Source: Novosphingobium sp. 9 (GTDB lineage: Bacteria > Pseudomonadota > Alphaproteobacteria > Sphingomonadales > Sphingomonadaceae). Taken from it: a DNA stretch of 64,000 bases. A program made the position numbers and the translations under genes. The notes under the pieces are model-generated. The model was not told the origin of the DNA and did not search any database. It worked only from the letters and a program-made list of their open reading frames with translations. The first letter of the stretch is position 1, and the number at the start of each line of letters is the position of its first letter. Below are positions 1-10,298 of the stretch, one piece after another. Where the stretch lies: contig NZ_CP022707.1 of assembly GCF_025340265.1 (NCBI RefSeq), positions 1,922,501-1,986,500 of the forward strand, given 5' to 3'.

Positions 1-1
1 T

Positions 2-226
2 CAGGCGCTGATGTCCGCAGCGCTTGCAGGCCTCGATCCTCGCGCGCCGCTGCCGCAGGTCCTGATCGGCGACCCCGAATATTACGGCCGTTTCTGGGGC
101 TTCGAGAGCACCCACACAGGCGCCTGGGAACTGCCCGGACCGTTCGAGCGCCATCGTCTGCTGGTGCGCACCCCCAACGCGGCGGTGCTTCCCGAAGCGG
201 GCACGCTCGGCCCCTGGCTGCGCTGA
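2..226 (+). CDS. GNAT family N-acetyltransferase, C-terminal part (truncated by window start)
   Basis: The frame is open from base 2, so this is the 3' end of a longer gene; the ATG at 11 is probably internal. About 74 residues remain. The segment with VLIGDPEYYGRFWGF is the typical C-terminal block of YhbS-like GNAT acetyltransferases, in which a G-x-P-x-Y-Y-x-R-F-G-F stretch closes the acetyl-CoA fold. The acetyl-CoA loop lies outside the window. The substrate cannot be told. The next gene follows on the same strand after roughly 40 bases. Confidence 0.7.
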   Translation, partial: QALMSAALAGLDPRAPLPQVLIGDPEYYGRFWGFESTHTGAWELPGPFERHRLLVRTPNAAVLPEAGTLGPWLR

Positions 227-266
227 GTTCACGGCTTAAATTCGACAAGGAACGCTTGGCGTCGGG

Positions 267-839
267 GTGCCGATCTGGCATCCGGGCGGCATGCCTTACG
301 ATCCGCCCCCTGATCTGGCAGGCCTCAGTCTGTCCCGTATCGCCGAACTCGTCGCCGAGCGCAGGCTCGCGCCGGTCGATACGTGGCGACCGGACGTGGT
401 GGGCAGTAGCGATATGCGGATCGCAGCGGATGGGCGCTGGTATCATGAAGGCACGGAAATCCGCCGCGCGGCGATGGTTCGCGCCTTCTCGCAACTGCTG
501 ATCCGCGATGCACAAGGGCAGCACTGGCTGGTCACGCCGGGGCAGAAGCTGTCGATCGTGGTGGACGATGCCGCTTTCCTTGCCGTCGACCTCAAGCACG
601 AAGGCGACGCGCTGGTCTTTCGGCTGAACACCGATGAGTTCGTCATTGCCGACAGCGATCACCCGCTGATCGCCCGTGGCAGCATCGAGGCGCCGGCGAT
701 CTATCTCGCCGTCCGCCATGGGATCGAAGCCAGACTGGATCGCAGCACATGGCTGCAACTCGCTGAAATTGCGATTGAACTCTCGGACATGTCGGTCAGC
801 AGCAAGGGCTGCACCTTCGCACTGGCGCCATCTGTATGA
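267..839 (+). CDS. DUF1285 domain-containing protein
   Basis: A protein of about 190 residues matching the DUF1285 family of proteobacterial proteins of unknown function. The recognisable core includes ADGRWYHEGTEIRRAAMV, a first-domain signature, and the later WLVTPGQKLSIVVDDAAF. No signal peptide or membrane segment is visible. The start is uncertain: GTG at 267 has an AAGGA-like site about 15 bases upstream, and an in-frame ATG at 291 is an alternative without a clear ribosome site. The stop overlaps the next gene (CoA pyrophosphatase) as ATGA, so the two are probably translationally coupled. No function should be inferred beyond the family name. Confidence 0.85.
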   Translation: MPIWHPGGMPYDPPPDLAGLSLSRIAELVAERRLAPVDTWRPDVVGSSDMRIAADGRWYHEGTEIRRAAMVRAFSQLLIRDAQGQHWLVTPGQKLSIVVDDAAFLAVDLKHEGDALVFRLNTDEFVIADSDHPLIARGSIEAPAIYLAVRHGIEARLDRSTWLQLAEIAIELSDMSVSSKGCTFALAPSV

Positions 840-1441
840 GCGACCTGTTCCAGCGTGTGGCACAGCGCCTCACCGATGCGCATGCAGAGCAGCCTCCGAT
901 GCGCTTGTCCGACCCGCGCCTGAAAGGCAGTGACCTCGAACTGAAGCCAGCTTCGGTCCTTATCGCGCTGACAGAACGCGATAACCCCGGAATTCTTATG
1001 CTCCATCGCCCCTCGACGATGCGCGCCCATCCGGGGCAGATCGCCCTTCCCGGCGGTCGCCGCGAACTGGGGGAGAACGCGACAGAGGCGGCCTTGAGAG
1101 AGGCAGAGGAAGAACTCGGCATTCCTTCCGACCTCGTTCGCGTGGTGGGCGCAACCGACGTCTATCGCACCGGGAGCGGCTATGAGATCACGCCGGTGAT
1201 CGGCGTGATTCCCCCCGATATCGAAATCCGTCCCAATGCTGCCGAAGTGTCGCAGTGGTTCGAAGCCCCTGCAGACTTCGTCCTCGATCCCGCCAACCAG
1301 CGCACCCGGTTGCTGGAGCGCAATGGTCAGCAGTATCCTGTCATCGAGATCGACTGGCAGGGCCACGTCATCTGGGGCGTGACCGGGGCAATCCTCTCCA
1401 ACCTTGCAAGAAGACTGAACTGGCATGACGAAACGGCTTGA
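836..1441 (+). CDS. NUDIX hydrolase, CoA pyrophosphatase type
   Basis: Predicted to hydrolyse CoA or related nucleoside diphosphate derivatives, giving 3',5'-ADP and phosphopantetheine. The 201-residue protein has a complete Nudix box at about residues 73-96, with catalytic REAEEELG at 88-95. Directly upstream is the CoA-pyrophosphatase signature of the NudL/PCD1 group, LxxHRxxxxRxHPGQxxLPGG (about 54-74). The start ATG overlaps the DUF1285 stop by 4 bases. Its end overlaps the CCA-adding enzyme start at 1425, so DUF1285, nudix, cca and the two following proteases probably form one operon. Confidence 0.92.
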   Translation: MSDLFQRVAQRLTDAHAEQPPMRLSDPRLKGSDLELKPASVLIALTERDNPGILMLHRPSTMRAHPGQIALPGGRRELGENATEAALREAEEELGIPSDLVRVVGATDVYRTGSGYEITPVIGVIPPDIEIRPNAAEVSQWFEAPADFVLDPANQRTRLLERNGQQYPVIEIDWQGHVIWGVTGAILSNLARRLNWHDETA

Positions 1442-2591
1442 GGCCGAATGGATGGCGCGGGCCGATCTGGCCGCGCTGGTGGCGGCGCTGGGCCGGGAGA
1501 ACGTGCGCTATGTCGGCGGCGCGGTGCGCGACAGCCTGCTCGGCGCGCCGGTCAAGGACATCGACATGGCGACGGTGCTGCATCCCGAAGAGATCATGCG
1601 GCGCCTTGATGTGGCGGCGATCCGCAAGGTACCGACCGGGATCAAGCACGGCACCGTGACCGCTGTCCTGCCGGGCGGTCCGGTCGAGATCACCACGCTG
1701 CGCCACGATGTCAGCACCGATGGCCGCCGCGCGACAGTGGCTTTCGCCAGCGACTGGCGCGAGGATGCCGCCCGTCGCGATTTCACGATCAACGCGCTTT
1801 ACGCCGATACCCTGACCGGCGAGGTGTTTGACTGGTTCGGCGGGCTCGCCGATCTCGATGCGCGCCGGGTCCGCTTCATTGGCGATGCCGCACAGCGCAT
1901 CCGCGAGGACCACTTGCGTATCCTGCGTTACTTCCGTTTTCAGGCGAGATTTGGCGCTCAACCTGCTGACAAGCAGGCGGAAGAGGCATGTCATAATCTT
2001 GCAGCCACACTGAAAGGCCTCTCGCGCGAGCGGGTCGGCATGGAGACCATGAACCTGCTGGGCCTGCCCGATCCGGCACCGACCGTGGCACGGATGGAGG
2101 AACTTGGCGTCCTGCGCGAAATCCTGCCGGAAGCTGACGTTCCCGCCCTCGCCCGGCTTGTCGCCAGCGAAAAGGCACAGGGCATCGCGCCCGATCCGCT
2201 GCGTCGTCTGGCAGCGCTGGTGCCGCAACAGCCGGGGCTCGCCGAACAGGTCACCGCGCGCTTCCGCCTCTCGGGCGCGCAGAGGAAGCGCCTGTCGCTG
2301 GCGGCCGCACGAACCGATGACATGCCATCCGCGCGCGAACTTGCCTATCGGCTGGGCCGCAAGGAAGCGCTCGATCGCCTGCTGCTGGCAGGCGCGGATA
2401 CCTCGCCACTGACTGGCTGGGACATTCCCCTCTTTCCGGTGAAGGGTGGGCAGATCGTCGCACGCGGCGTCAGCGCCGGGCCACAGGTCGCGGCCACGTT
2501 GCGAAAGGTCGAGGACTGCTGGATCGCGGCAGGCTTCCCTTCCGATCCGGCGACCATCGACGCGATGCTGGACAAGGAACTCGGCTCGTGA
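1425..2591 (+). CDS. cca: CCA tRNA nucleotidyltransferase (class II poly(A) polymerase-like)
   Basis: Adds or repairs the 3' CCA of tRNAs from CTP and ATP without a template. The 388-residue protein has the class II head domain: GGAVRDSLLG at 31-40, the metal-binding DID at 45-47, and RRDFTINALYAD near 123. A later segment, EDHLRILRYFRFQARFG, is the conserved region that contacts the nucleotide and tRNA. The C-terminal half is helical and lacks an HD domain, as is usual in alphaproteobacteria. It starts inside the end of the Nudix gene and its stop overlaps the next ATG by 4 bases. Confidence 0.95.
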   Translation: MTKRLEAEWMARADLAALVAALGRENVRYVGGAVRDSLLGAPVKDIDMATVLHPEEIMRRLDVAAIRKVPTGIKHGTVTAVLPGGPVEITTLRHDVSTDGRRATVAFASDWREDAARRDFTINALYADTLTGEVFDWFGGLADLDARRVRFIGDAAQRIREDHLRILRYFRFQARFGAQPADKQAEEACHNLAATLKGLSRERVGMETMNLLGLPDPAPTVARMEELGVLREILPEADVPALARLVASEKAQGIAPDPLRRLAALVPQQPGLAEQVTARFRLSGAQRKRLSLAAARTDDMPSARELAYRLGRKEALDRLLLAGADTSPLTGWDIPLFPVKGGQIVARGVSAGPQVAATLRKVEDCWIAAGFPSDPATIDAMLDKELGS

Positions 2592-3262
2592 ACCTCGGCG
2601 AACTGGGCGCGCAACTTTATGCCAATCCCCTGCTGGCGCTGGCCGTCGTGGCGGTGCTGGCGGGTATCGCCTCGATGATGCTGTCGCCCGAACGCACACG
2701 TCTGGCCCAGGGGCTGCGCAACGGGGCCTATCTCATCATGGCCGCCGTGGTCTTGCTGACCATCGCGGAATCCGCACTCAACAATGACAAGTCGGAAGCG
2801 GCGGACTGGTTCGACCATACGCGCCCCGCCACCGTTTCAGGCGACGAGACGCAGATCGCTAAGCGCCGGGACGGACATTTCTGGGTCGAGGCGAAATTGA
2901 ACGGCGTGCCCACCGCCTTCCTGATCGATACCGGCGCGACCTACACCTCGATCTCCCAAAGCGTCGCGCAGGCAGCGGGCATCATCGTCAATCCTGATAG
3001 CGAGGGGCGGATGCTCGATACCGCCAACGGTACTATCGTCGCGCGCATGTCGACCGCGGGATCGCTGGACTTCGGCGGTGTTTCGGCGCGCGAACTCCCG
3101 GTGGCCGTCACACCCGACAGCGCAGGCGATACCAGCGTGATCGGCATGAACCTGCTCTCGCGCCTGAAAGGCTGGCGGGTGGATGGCGACCGGATGACGC
3201 TGGTGCCGTCTGCCGGCGCGACAAGTCGGCCAGTCAGCGTCGAGAAAGCCGGCACGAACTAA
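2588..3262 (+). CDS. Membrane-anchored retropepsin-like aspartic protease (TIGR02281 type)
   Basis: A single-domain clan AA aspartic protease of 224 residues. Two hydrophobic segments lie at about 14-31 and 46-62. The protease domain begins near GHFWVEAKLNG and carries the active-site triad D114-T115-G116 in FLIDTGATYT, followed by GMNLLSRLKGWRV, the flap/C-terminal block of this family. Only one DTG is present, so activity would need a dimer, as in retroviral proteases. Its start overlaps the cca stop. A second, related gene follows after 11 bases, so this is a tandem paralogue pair. The natural substrate of this bacterial family is not known to me. Confidence 0.88.
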   Translation: MNLGELGAQLYANPLLALAVVAVLAGIASMMLSPERTRLAQGLRNGAYLIMAAVVLLTIAESALNNDKSEAADWFDHTRPATVSGDETQIAKRRDGHFWVEAKLNGVPTAFLIDTGATYTSISQSVAQAAGIIVNPDSEGRMLDTANGTIVARMSTAGSLDFGGVSARELPVAVTPDSAGDTSVIGMNLLSRLKGWRVDGDRMTLVPSAGATSRPVSVEKAGTN

Positions 3263-3273
3263 GCGCTCGGTAT

Positions 3274-3945
3274 ATGAACTTTTCCGGCTTCGATCTCTCG
3301 GGCTTTCATGATCTCCTGCCGTGGTTGCGGGGGCAGCCCTTGCTGGCACTGGCGCTGGCGGCGATCTTCGTCAGCGTGCTGGGCGGTGTGCTGCGCCGCC
3401 CGCTCCCGTGGATAGCGGGTCTGCTGCGCGGGATCGGCACGCTCGGGCTGGTCGCAGCGCTGCTGCTGACCGTGGCGCAGGTCGCGCGGTTTTCGACGAG
3501 CGCGGACATCTCCATTCCCGCACTCGGCGTTCCCAGGCAGGTGGTCGAAGGCCGGGTGACGCGGGTGCCGATGTCGCCCGACGGGCACTTCTGGATACGC
3601 GCCCGAGTGAACGGCACCCCGATCCGCTTCCTTGTCGATACCGGCGCAACGATTACTGCGCTCAGCCCGCGTGCGGCGCGCGAAGCAGGCGTCGAAGTGC
3701 AGCCGATCCGCCGGGCGGTGATGATGCAGACCGCCAACGGCACCGTCTCCGCCGACATGGCGACGATCGACGAGATGCACATGGGCAATATCGTCGCTCG
3801 CGATCTCGATGCCGTGATCGTGCCGGGACTTCAGGATGCCAACGTGATCGGCATGAACCTGCTCTCGCGCCTCGCGGGCTGGCGGGTGGAGCGCAACACG
3901 CTGATCCTTGAGCCCCACCATCCGCAGACGGTGACGGGGGCCTGA
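3274..3945 (+). CDS. Second membrane-anchored retropepsin-like aspartic protease
   Basis: A paralogue of the preceding gene with the same plan: 223 residues, hydrophobic segments at about 22-40 and 47-68, GHFWIRARVNG before the active site, the triad D122-T123-G124 in FLVDTGATIT, and a final GMNLLSRLAGWRVE block. The two proteins align along the whole protease domain but differ strongly in the linker. This suggests an old duplication and possibly a heterodimer. It ends the operon that begins at DUF1285. Convergent parC lies 45 bases away across a short hairpin. Confidence 0.87.
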   Translation: MNFSGFDLSGFHDLLPWLRGQPLLALALAAIFVSVLGGVLRRPLPWIAGLLRGIGTLGLVAALLLTVAQVARFSTSADISIPALGVPRQVVEGRVTRVPMSPDGHFWIRARVNGTPIRFLVDTGATITALSPRAAREAGVEVQPIRRAVMMQTANGTVSADMATIDEMHMGNIVARDLDAVIVPGLQDANVIGMNLLSRLAGWRVERNTLILEPHHPQTVTGA

Positions 3946-3955
3946 CGGCGCTGGC

Positions 3956-3982
3956 ATCATCCCGGCCTGCGCCGGGGCGATG
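3956..3982. terminator. Short hairpin between convergent genes
   Basis: A perfect 6-bp GC stem (CCCGGC, loop CTGC, GCCGGG) sits between the convergent stops of the second protease gene and parC. There is no T-run, so it may only assist termination. Its outer bases resemble the CATCCCGGC ends of the BIME-like palindromes elsewhere in the window. Confidence 0.35.
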
Positions 3983-3990
3983 TATTCGGA

Positions 3991-6285
3991 CTATCCCTGA
4001 AACTTGTTGTCGCGCGGGAAGCCGTTAGGCGGCAGGCGACCGGCGGCACCGCGCGCGACCTTCCACAGCACCATGTCCTTTTCGGTACGCGTGCGGCCGG
4101 TATCGCCGCCCATCGTCCATGACAGGCCATCCTCCAGCTTCAGCGTGATCGCATCGGCAAGGCCCCCGTCGCGATAGCGCTGGAGCGTAACGCCCTGCCC
4201 CTTGGCCAGCACCGGCAGCTCTTCCAGGCTGAACACCACGAGCTTGCGATTGTCGCCCACCACGGCAACGTGATCGTGCTCAGCCGGAATTTCGCGCACG
4301 ATGGTGAGCGTAACGCCGGGCTTGGTGGACATGACCGCCTTGCCCTTGCGGGTTTCGGCCAGCAGTTCGTCGCTGTCCGCCGCGAAGCCACGTCCGATAT
4401 TCGAGGCCAGCAGCAGCTGCGCCTTGGGCTTGTGCGGCATGGCGGCGATGATGTGGGCATCGGCATCGATATCGACCATCGTGCGGATCGGCTCGCCGAA
4501 GCCGCGCGCGCCGGGCAGCTTGTCAGCACCGAGCGTGTAGAACCGGCCGTTCTCCACCGCGATCAGGATCTTGTCGGTGGTCTGGGCATGGAAGGCGAAG
4601 GCCGGGCCATCGCCTTCCTTGAACTTGAAATCGCCGTCCAGCGGCACATGGCCCTTAGCGGCACGAATCCAGCCTCTTGCCGAGAGGATGACCGTCACCG
4701 GCTCCTTCTCGATCATCGCGTCCATCGAGAACTCGACGGTTGGCGTGGCCTGCGCGATGGTCGTCCGGCGACGGCCCAGCACGGTGGTCTCGGCATAGTC
4801 CTTGCGCAGGGTATTGAGATCGCGCTTGAGACGCGTGCGCTGGCGGGCCGGGCTTTCGAGCAGCTTGGTGAGGTCGTCCTGCTCCTTGAGCAGTTCGGCA
4901 TGTTCCTGCCGCAGCTCCATCTCCTCCAGCTTGCGCAAGGAGCGCAGGCGCATGTTGAGGATCGCCTCGGCCTGACGGTCGGTCAGGCTGAACTCGGCCA
5001 TCATCACCTGCTTGGGCTCGTCCTCGGTCCGGATGATCTCGATGATCCGGTCGAGGTTGAGATAGGCGATGATGTAGCCTTCGAGCAGTTCGAGGCGGGC
5101 AGCGATCTTTTCGAGGCGATGCTGGGTGCGGCGCAGCAGGATATCGATCTGCGCGAAGACCCACTCCTGCAACACCAGCCGGATGCCAAGAACGCCCGGC
5201 GTGCGGTGCGCATCGAGCACGTTGAGGTTCAGCGAGAAGCGGCTCTCCAGATCGGAGAGGCGGTAGAGGCTTTCCTTCAGCAGCTCCGGATCGACATTGC
5301 GGCTCTTGGGCACGAAGACGATGCGGATGCTCTCGTCGCTCTCGTCCCGAATGTCTTCGAGGATCGGCAGCTTACGGTCGGCGATCAGCTGCGCGACCTG
5401 CTCTATCAGCTTGCCCTTGGGCAGCATGTAAGGAATTTCGCTGATGACGAGCTGCCACTGGCCGCCCCCCAGCTTTTCGATGCCGGTCTCTTCCCAGCTG
5501 CCGTCCTCGTTCCGCCCGGTCGAGAAACGACCGCGCACGCGGAACGCGCCCTTGCCGGTCTCGTAGGCGTGGCTGATCGCTTCGGGGCTGTCGACCACGA
5601 GGCCGCCGGTCGCGAAGTCCGGCCCCTTGAACACCTGCATGATCTGCGCATGCTCGGCCTGCGGATTGTCGATCAGCATCAGCGTCGCGTCGATGATCTC
5701 GGCGACGTTGTGGCTGGGGATCGAGGTCGCCATGCCCACCGCGATGCCGGTGGCACCATTGGCCAGCAGGTTTGGGAACAGGCCGGGGAAGATATCCGGC
5801 TCGCTCTCTTCACCGTTGTAGGTGGGGACGAAATCGACGGTGCCCTCGTCCAGCCCGGCCATGAGCTGGATCGCGGTCTTGGTCAGGCGCGCTTCGGTGT
5901 AGCGATAGGCGGCGGCGTTATCGCCATCGATATTGCCGAAGTTGCCCTGCCCCTCGACCAGCGGATAGCGCAGCGAGAAGTCCTGCGCGAGGCGGACCAT
6001 CGCATCGTAGACCGAGGCGTCGCCATGCGGGTGATACTTGCCGATCACGTCGCCGACGACGCGCGCGGACTTCTTGTAGGCGCTGGCGGGATCGAGCTTG
6101 AGCTGCCGCATCGCCCAGAGCAGGCGGCGGTGGACCGGCTTCAGGCCGTCGCGAAGATCGGGCAGCGAACGCGCGGTGATCGTCGAGAGCGCATAAACGA
6201 GATAGCGCTCGGACAGCGCGGCATCGAAGGGCGCATCGACAATGGCGTCGAAAGGGTCCGGAGCGTCGTCGATCGTGTTCACCAT
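3991..6285 (-). CDS. parC: DNA topoisomerase IV subunit A
   Basis: The breakage-reunion subunit of topoisomerase IV, which decatenates daughter chromosomes together with ParE. At 764 residues it is close to the usual ParC length and shorter than GyrA. The N-terminal domain shows [16 protein letters not shown] (40-54), [17 protein letters not shown] (85-101) and the catalytic tyrosine Y129 in [11 protein letters not shown]. The C-terminal half has the degenerate beta-pinwheel repeats seen in ParC. The position equivalent to E. coli Ser80 in the quinolone region is Ala90 here. It is transcribed alone, with about 90 bases to the ferredoxin gene upstream. Confidence 0.95.
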   Translation of the reverse strand: MVNTIDDAPDPFDAIVDAPFDAALSERYLVYALSTITARSLPDLRDGLKPVHRRLLWAMRQLKLDPASAYKKSARVVGDVIGKYHPHGDASVYDAMVRLAQDFSLRYPLVEGQGNFGNIDGDNAAAYRYTEARLTKTAIQLMAGLDEGTVDFVPTYNGEESEPDIFPGLFPNLLANGATGIAVGMATSIPSHNVAEIIDATLMLIDNPQAEHAQIMQVFKGPDFATGGLVVDSPEAISHAYETGKGAFRVRGRFSTGRNEDGSWEETGIEKLGGGQWQLVISEIPYMLPKGKLIEQVAQLIADRKLPILEDIRDESDESIRIVFVPKSRNVDPELLKESLYRLSDLESRFSLNLNVLDAHRTPGVLGIRLVLQEWVFAQIDILLRRTQHRLEKIAARLELLEGYIIAYLNLDRIIEIIRTEDEPKQVMMAEFSLTDRQAEAILNMRLRSLRKLEEMELRQEHAELLKEQDDLTKLLESPARQRTRLKRDLNTLRKDYAETTVLGRRRTTIAQATPTVEFSMDAMIEKEPVTVILSARGWIRAAKGHVPLDGDFKFKEGDGPAFAFHAQTTDKILIAVENGRFYTLGADKLPGARGFGEPIRTMVDIDADAHIIAAMPHKPKAQLLLASNIGRGFAADSDELLAETRKGKAVMSTKPGVTLTIVREIPAEHDHVAVVGDNRKLVVFSLEELPVLAKGQGVTLQRYRDGGLADAITLKLEDGLSWTMGGDTGRTRTEKDMVLWKVARGAAGRLPPNGFPRDNKFQG

Positions 6286-6380
6286 GGTAGGAACAGCCTA
6301 GCAACGCGATCGGCAGACCGGAATACCCTTACCCCAAGTTTTCCGACGATCTTTCGCGAGGATGGGGGAAGCGGGAGCGG

Positions 6381-6713
6381 TCAGCCGATCTGCAGGTTGT
6401 GCGCATTGCGGGGAATGCGCACCTCGATCCCGTCGAGATCCTCGGTCACGCTGATCTGGCAGGCGAGGCGACTGGTCCGGGTAACGTGGGCCGCGAGGTC
6501 GAGCAGGTCTTCCTCTTCGTCGGACGGGTCGGGCAGGCGCGGGAACCAGTCTGGCGCGACGATCACATGGCAGGTGGAACAGGCCATCTGCCCCTCGCAG
6601 GTGCCTTCCAGCGGCATGCCTGCGATCTGCGCCACTTTGAGCAGCCTGTCGCCGCTGGCGGCATGGGCGAGGACGATCTCGCCCTGCTCCGTTACGAAAC
6701 GTACGTCCGGCAA
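6381..6713 (-). CDS. 2Fe-2S ferredoxin, adrenodoxin type
   Basis: An electron carrier of 110 residues. The four cluster ligands are C39, C45, C48 and C85, giving the C-x5-C-x2-C-x36-C spacing of adrenodoxin/ISC-type ferredoxins. I chose the TTG at 6713 because an AGGAG ribosome site lies six bases upstream and the protein then begins PDVRFVTEQGE, as in the family. Longer versions would run into the upstream gene. It lies about 17 bases downstream of a cysteine desulfurase gene and is surely co-transcribed with the two desulfurases. A role in Fe-S cluster assembly or in an associated redox step is likely. Confidence 0.92.
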   Translation of the reverse strand: MPDVRFVTEQGEIVLAHAASGDRLLKVAQIAGMPLEGTCEGQMACSTCHVIVAPDWFPRLPDPSDEEEDLLDLAAHVTRTSRLACQISVTEDLDGIEVRIPRNAHNLQIG

Positions 6714-6729
6714 TTCAAACTCCTGCAAC

Positions 6730-7805
<1,076 letters not shown>

Positions 7806-7809
<4 letters not shown>

Positions 7810-8930
7810 GCCTGCTTCCTCCCACGCGAGGCGATGGTACTCCACGCCTTCGAAAAGGAAACGATGTCTTCGTGGCTAGTGTTCCAGCCAGCGCTCATTC
7901 TGATGGTGTTTCGGGCTTGTTCCTCTGGCACTCCAAACGCCAGCAAAGTTCGGCTCTGCTTGAGTGTCCCCGAGGAACAGGCACTACCCGCCGAAACCGC
8001 GAAACCGGCAGAATCGAACTGGATCAGCTGAGCGGCTGCGCTGACGCCCGGCATCGTGATCGACAGGATCGAAGGATCGTATTGCTTTGCCGGACACTGA
8101 AATGTGCCGCCAAGTCGATTGATCTCATATTCGATATCAACAAAAGCGAGGCTGGCCATCGTAACCCAAGATGCCCATCCTTCAATGGCGCTCGTTTGCA
8201 TTCCTTTGCCAATGGTATGTTTGCTGATCTGCCGCGCCTCCAACGCTGCCGCAAAAGCCAGCGCACCGGGAAGGTTTTCGGTGCCAGCACGGTAGCCGCG
8301 TTCCTGACCGCCAGCAGCTTCCAGCATGGCGAAATCGCGCACAAGCAACGCGCCAATGCCGACCGGACCTCCCAGCTTGTGCGCCGAAAGCACGATCATG
8401 TCGGCATCCGGCAGCCTGAATTTACCTGCCGACTGTGAGCAATCGCTGAGCAACAGACTGCCATGCTCGCGCACCATCGCCGTGTATTCGCTGACGGGTT
8501 GAATAACCCCGGTTTCCGAGTTGACGTGCTGAATGGCCACGGCGGCACGCGTTCCATCACGTAATTTCTGCTGCAGAATTGCGCGATCCACCTCCCAGCC
8601 ATCACCAATCGGCAATACGTCAGCCCCCGGCGCGGCGCGGAACACGGCATCGTGCTCCACCGCCGAGACCAGCCTACGCTCTGCCTTGGCTCGCCCTAGG
8701 CCTAGCGCGAGGGCTTCGCTGGCGCCCGAGGTGAAGATCACTTCGCCTTGCCATTGCAGCGCAGTCCTTACCCGCTCGCGCGCATCTTCCAGCGCGGCGC
8801 GCGCGGCGCGGCCCGGCTTGTGCGGGCTGGAGGGATTGGCCCAGATGTCAGCGCCTTCGAGCCAGGCCGCACGGGCGGCAGGCAGCATCGGCGTGGTGGC
8901 GGCATGGTCGAGATAGATGGTTTCCGGCAC
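7806..8930 (-). CDS. Cysteine desulfurase family protein, first of a tandem pair
   Basis: A class V PLP enzyme of 374 residues starting MPETIYLDHAATTP. It has the SAHKLGGPVG lysine (K185), QHVNSETG (134-141) and the cysteine loop SAGSACSSGT (C318), so both catalytic residues are present. It heads the operon with the second desulfurase and the ferredoxin. The stretch around 7900-8320 (residues about 205-345) is clearly more AT-rich than the rest of the gene and the neighbours. That segment may have come from another lineage by recombination. No frame break was seen. Sulfur acceptors are unknown. Confidence 0.9.
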
Positions 8931-9067
8931 GCTCGGATCGTAAAGTTGTTTTCAAGGAAGCCGTTTCTATATACGGACTTTGCTCTTTTACACTCCCGCT
9001 TGTGGCCGCCGGTCGATCCGATTGTGGCCTGGGCGGGAGTTTCAACAGGTCAGGTCGACACACAACT

Positions 9068-9724
9068 ATGCCAGCCGTCATCTTTCCCGGTCCCGAAGGT
9101 CGCCTCGAAGGCCGCTTCCAGCCCGCAACCCGCGCCCGCGCGCCCGTGGCGATGATCCTGCACCCGCACCCGCAGGCCGGCGGCACGATGAACGACCGCA
9201 TCACGCAGCACCTCTACAAGACCTTCGTGAACCGCGGTTTTGCGACTCTGCGCTTCAACTTCCGCGGCGTCGGCCGCAGCCAGGGCAGCTTCGACAACGG
9301 CATCGGTGAGCTTTCGGATGCCGCTGCGGCGCTCGATTGGGTGCAGTCGATCCATCCCGAAGCCTCGACCACCTGGATCGCGGGCAGCTCGTTCGGTGCG
9401 CTGATCGGCATGCAGTTGCTGATGCGTCGCCCCGAAATTCGCGGCTTCATCTCGATCGCGCCGCCCGCCAACATGTACGATTTCTCGTTCCTGGCGCCCT
9501 GCCCGGCTTCGGGCATCATCATCCAGGGCACCGGTGACACGGTGGTGACGCCCAATGCCGTGCAGAAGCTCGTCGACAAGCTGCGCACGCAGAAGCACAT
9601 CACCATCCATCATGACGAGATCCCGCGCGCCAACCACTTCTTCGAGAACGAGACGACCGAACTGATGACTTCGGTCGACCGCTATCTCGACATGCGCCTC
9701 GCGCCGGATTGCCCTATCAAGTGA
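9068..9724 (+). CDS. Alpha/beta hydrolase (COG2945-like)
   Basis: A small serine hydrolase fold protein of 218 residues. Family marks are LHPHPQAGGTMND near 37-49, the oxyanion-type FNFRGVGRSQGSF near 70-82, and the nucleophile elbow GSSFGA with Ser. Later segments contain an Asp-bearing GTGDTVV and the late NHFF histidine, so a Ser-Asp-His triad can be assigned. The start is ATG at 9068; the frame is open upstream to 9002 but that stretch looks non-coding. It is divergent from the desulfurase operon. The substrate cannot be told from sequence. A strong bidirectional terminator follows. Confidence 0.88.
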   Translation: MPAVIFPGPEGRLEGRFQPATRARAPVAMILHPHPQAGGTMNDRITQHLYKTFVNRGFATLRFNFRGVGRSQGSFDNGIGELSDAAAALDWVQSIHPEASTTWIAGSSFGALIGMQLLMRRPEIRGFISIAPPANMYDFSFLAPCPASGIIIQGTGDTVVTPNAVQKLVDKLRTQKHITIHHDEIPRANHFFENETTELMTSVDRYLDMRLAPDCPIK

Positions 9725-9760
9725 TCCGAGACGATGGGCTCCGGGCTCGGTTGTGAACAA

Positions 9761-9803
9761 ACGAAAAGGCCGGAATCCCAACCTGGGTTTCCGGCCTTTT
9801 CGT
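9761..9803. terminator. Bidirectional intrinsic terminator
   Basis: Perfect 15-bp inverted arms at 9761-9775 and 9789-9803 (core AAAAGGCCGGAA / TTCCGGCCTTTT) separated by 13 bases. Because the arms end in A-runs and T-runs, the hairpin can terminate both the alpha/beta hydrolase transcript and the convergent DUF937-like gene. Confidence 0.85.
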
Positions 9804-9818
9804 CAAGCTTTCAGGCGA

Positions 9819-10172
9819 TTACGAGCGGCCGAAGAAGCCCTTGGCCATATCGGTAATATCGTCCATCGCGCTGCCGTCGCCATCCTTGTCGAACATCGAG
9901 GCGATCTTCGAGGGATCGGAGGCGATCTGACCTGCAAATTCGCTGAGCGAGCCTTCGCCGCCGATATGGCCGATCAGCGACTGGATCGTGCCAAGGTCGA
10001 GCCCGGTCTTCTGAGCAGCGAGTTCGGCAGTGTCGCCGGGCTGCTGGTGGGCGATGCCGAGCGCGGCGATAGCCTTCTCCGCCATCGCGGGGTCAATGCC
10101 GAGCTTGGCGGCAAGGTTCTCGACGTCGGCGTGCTCGCTCACCTGACCGAGGATCGAATCGAACATTCCCAT
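9819..10172 (-). CDS. DUF937-like hypothetical protein
   Basis: A 117-residue acidic helical protein starting MGMFDSILGQVSEHADVENL. It has two short repeated helical motifs, LAAKLGIDPAMAEKAIAALG and LAAQKTGLDLGTIQSLIGHIGG, and a Gly-Asp-rich stretch DKDGDGSAMDDI near the end. This plan (short helical repeats recalling YidB/DUF937 proteins) is common in sphingomonads. No signal peptide or membrane segment is seen. The DxDGDG stretch resembles a calcium-binding loop, but one loop alone is not convincing. It stands alone between the bidirectional terminator and pckA. Function unknown. Confidence 0.75.
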   Translation of the reverse strand: MGMFDSILGQVSEHADVENLAAKLGIDPAMAEKAIAALGIAHQQPGDTAELAAQKTGLDLGTIQSLIGHIGGEGSLSEFAGQIASDPSKIASMFDKDGDGSAMDDITDMAKGFFGRS

Positions 10173-10249
10173 TTCGCGTACTCCTTCTCAACGACGGGCT
10201 GCCACTCTTGGCATTCACGCGATCATGCACGCTTGTCATGACAGAACAA

Positions 10250-10292
10250 GAGGCCCCCAACCAAAGAAGGGGACCTCCTGCTGTTCGTCATT
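10250..10292 (-). terminator. Probable pckA terminator
   Basis: Just beyond the pckA stop, an imperfect inverted repeat pairs AACA..GAGG..CCCC with GGGG..CCTC..TGTT. There is only a short T-rich tail on the minus strand, so confidence is moderate. Confidence 0.5.
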
Positions 10293-10298
10293 ATCCCG

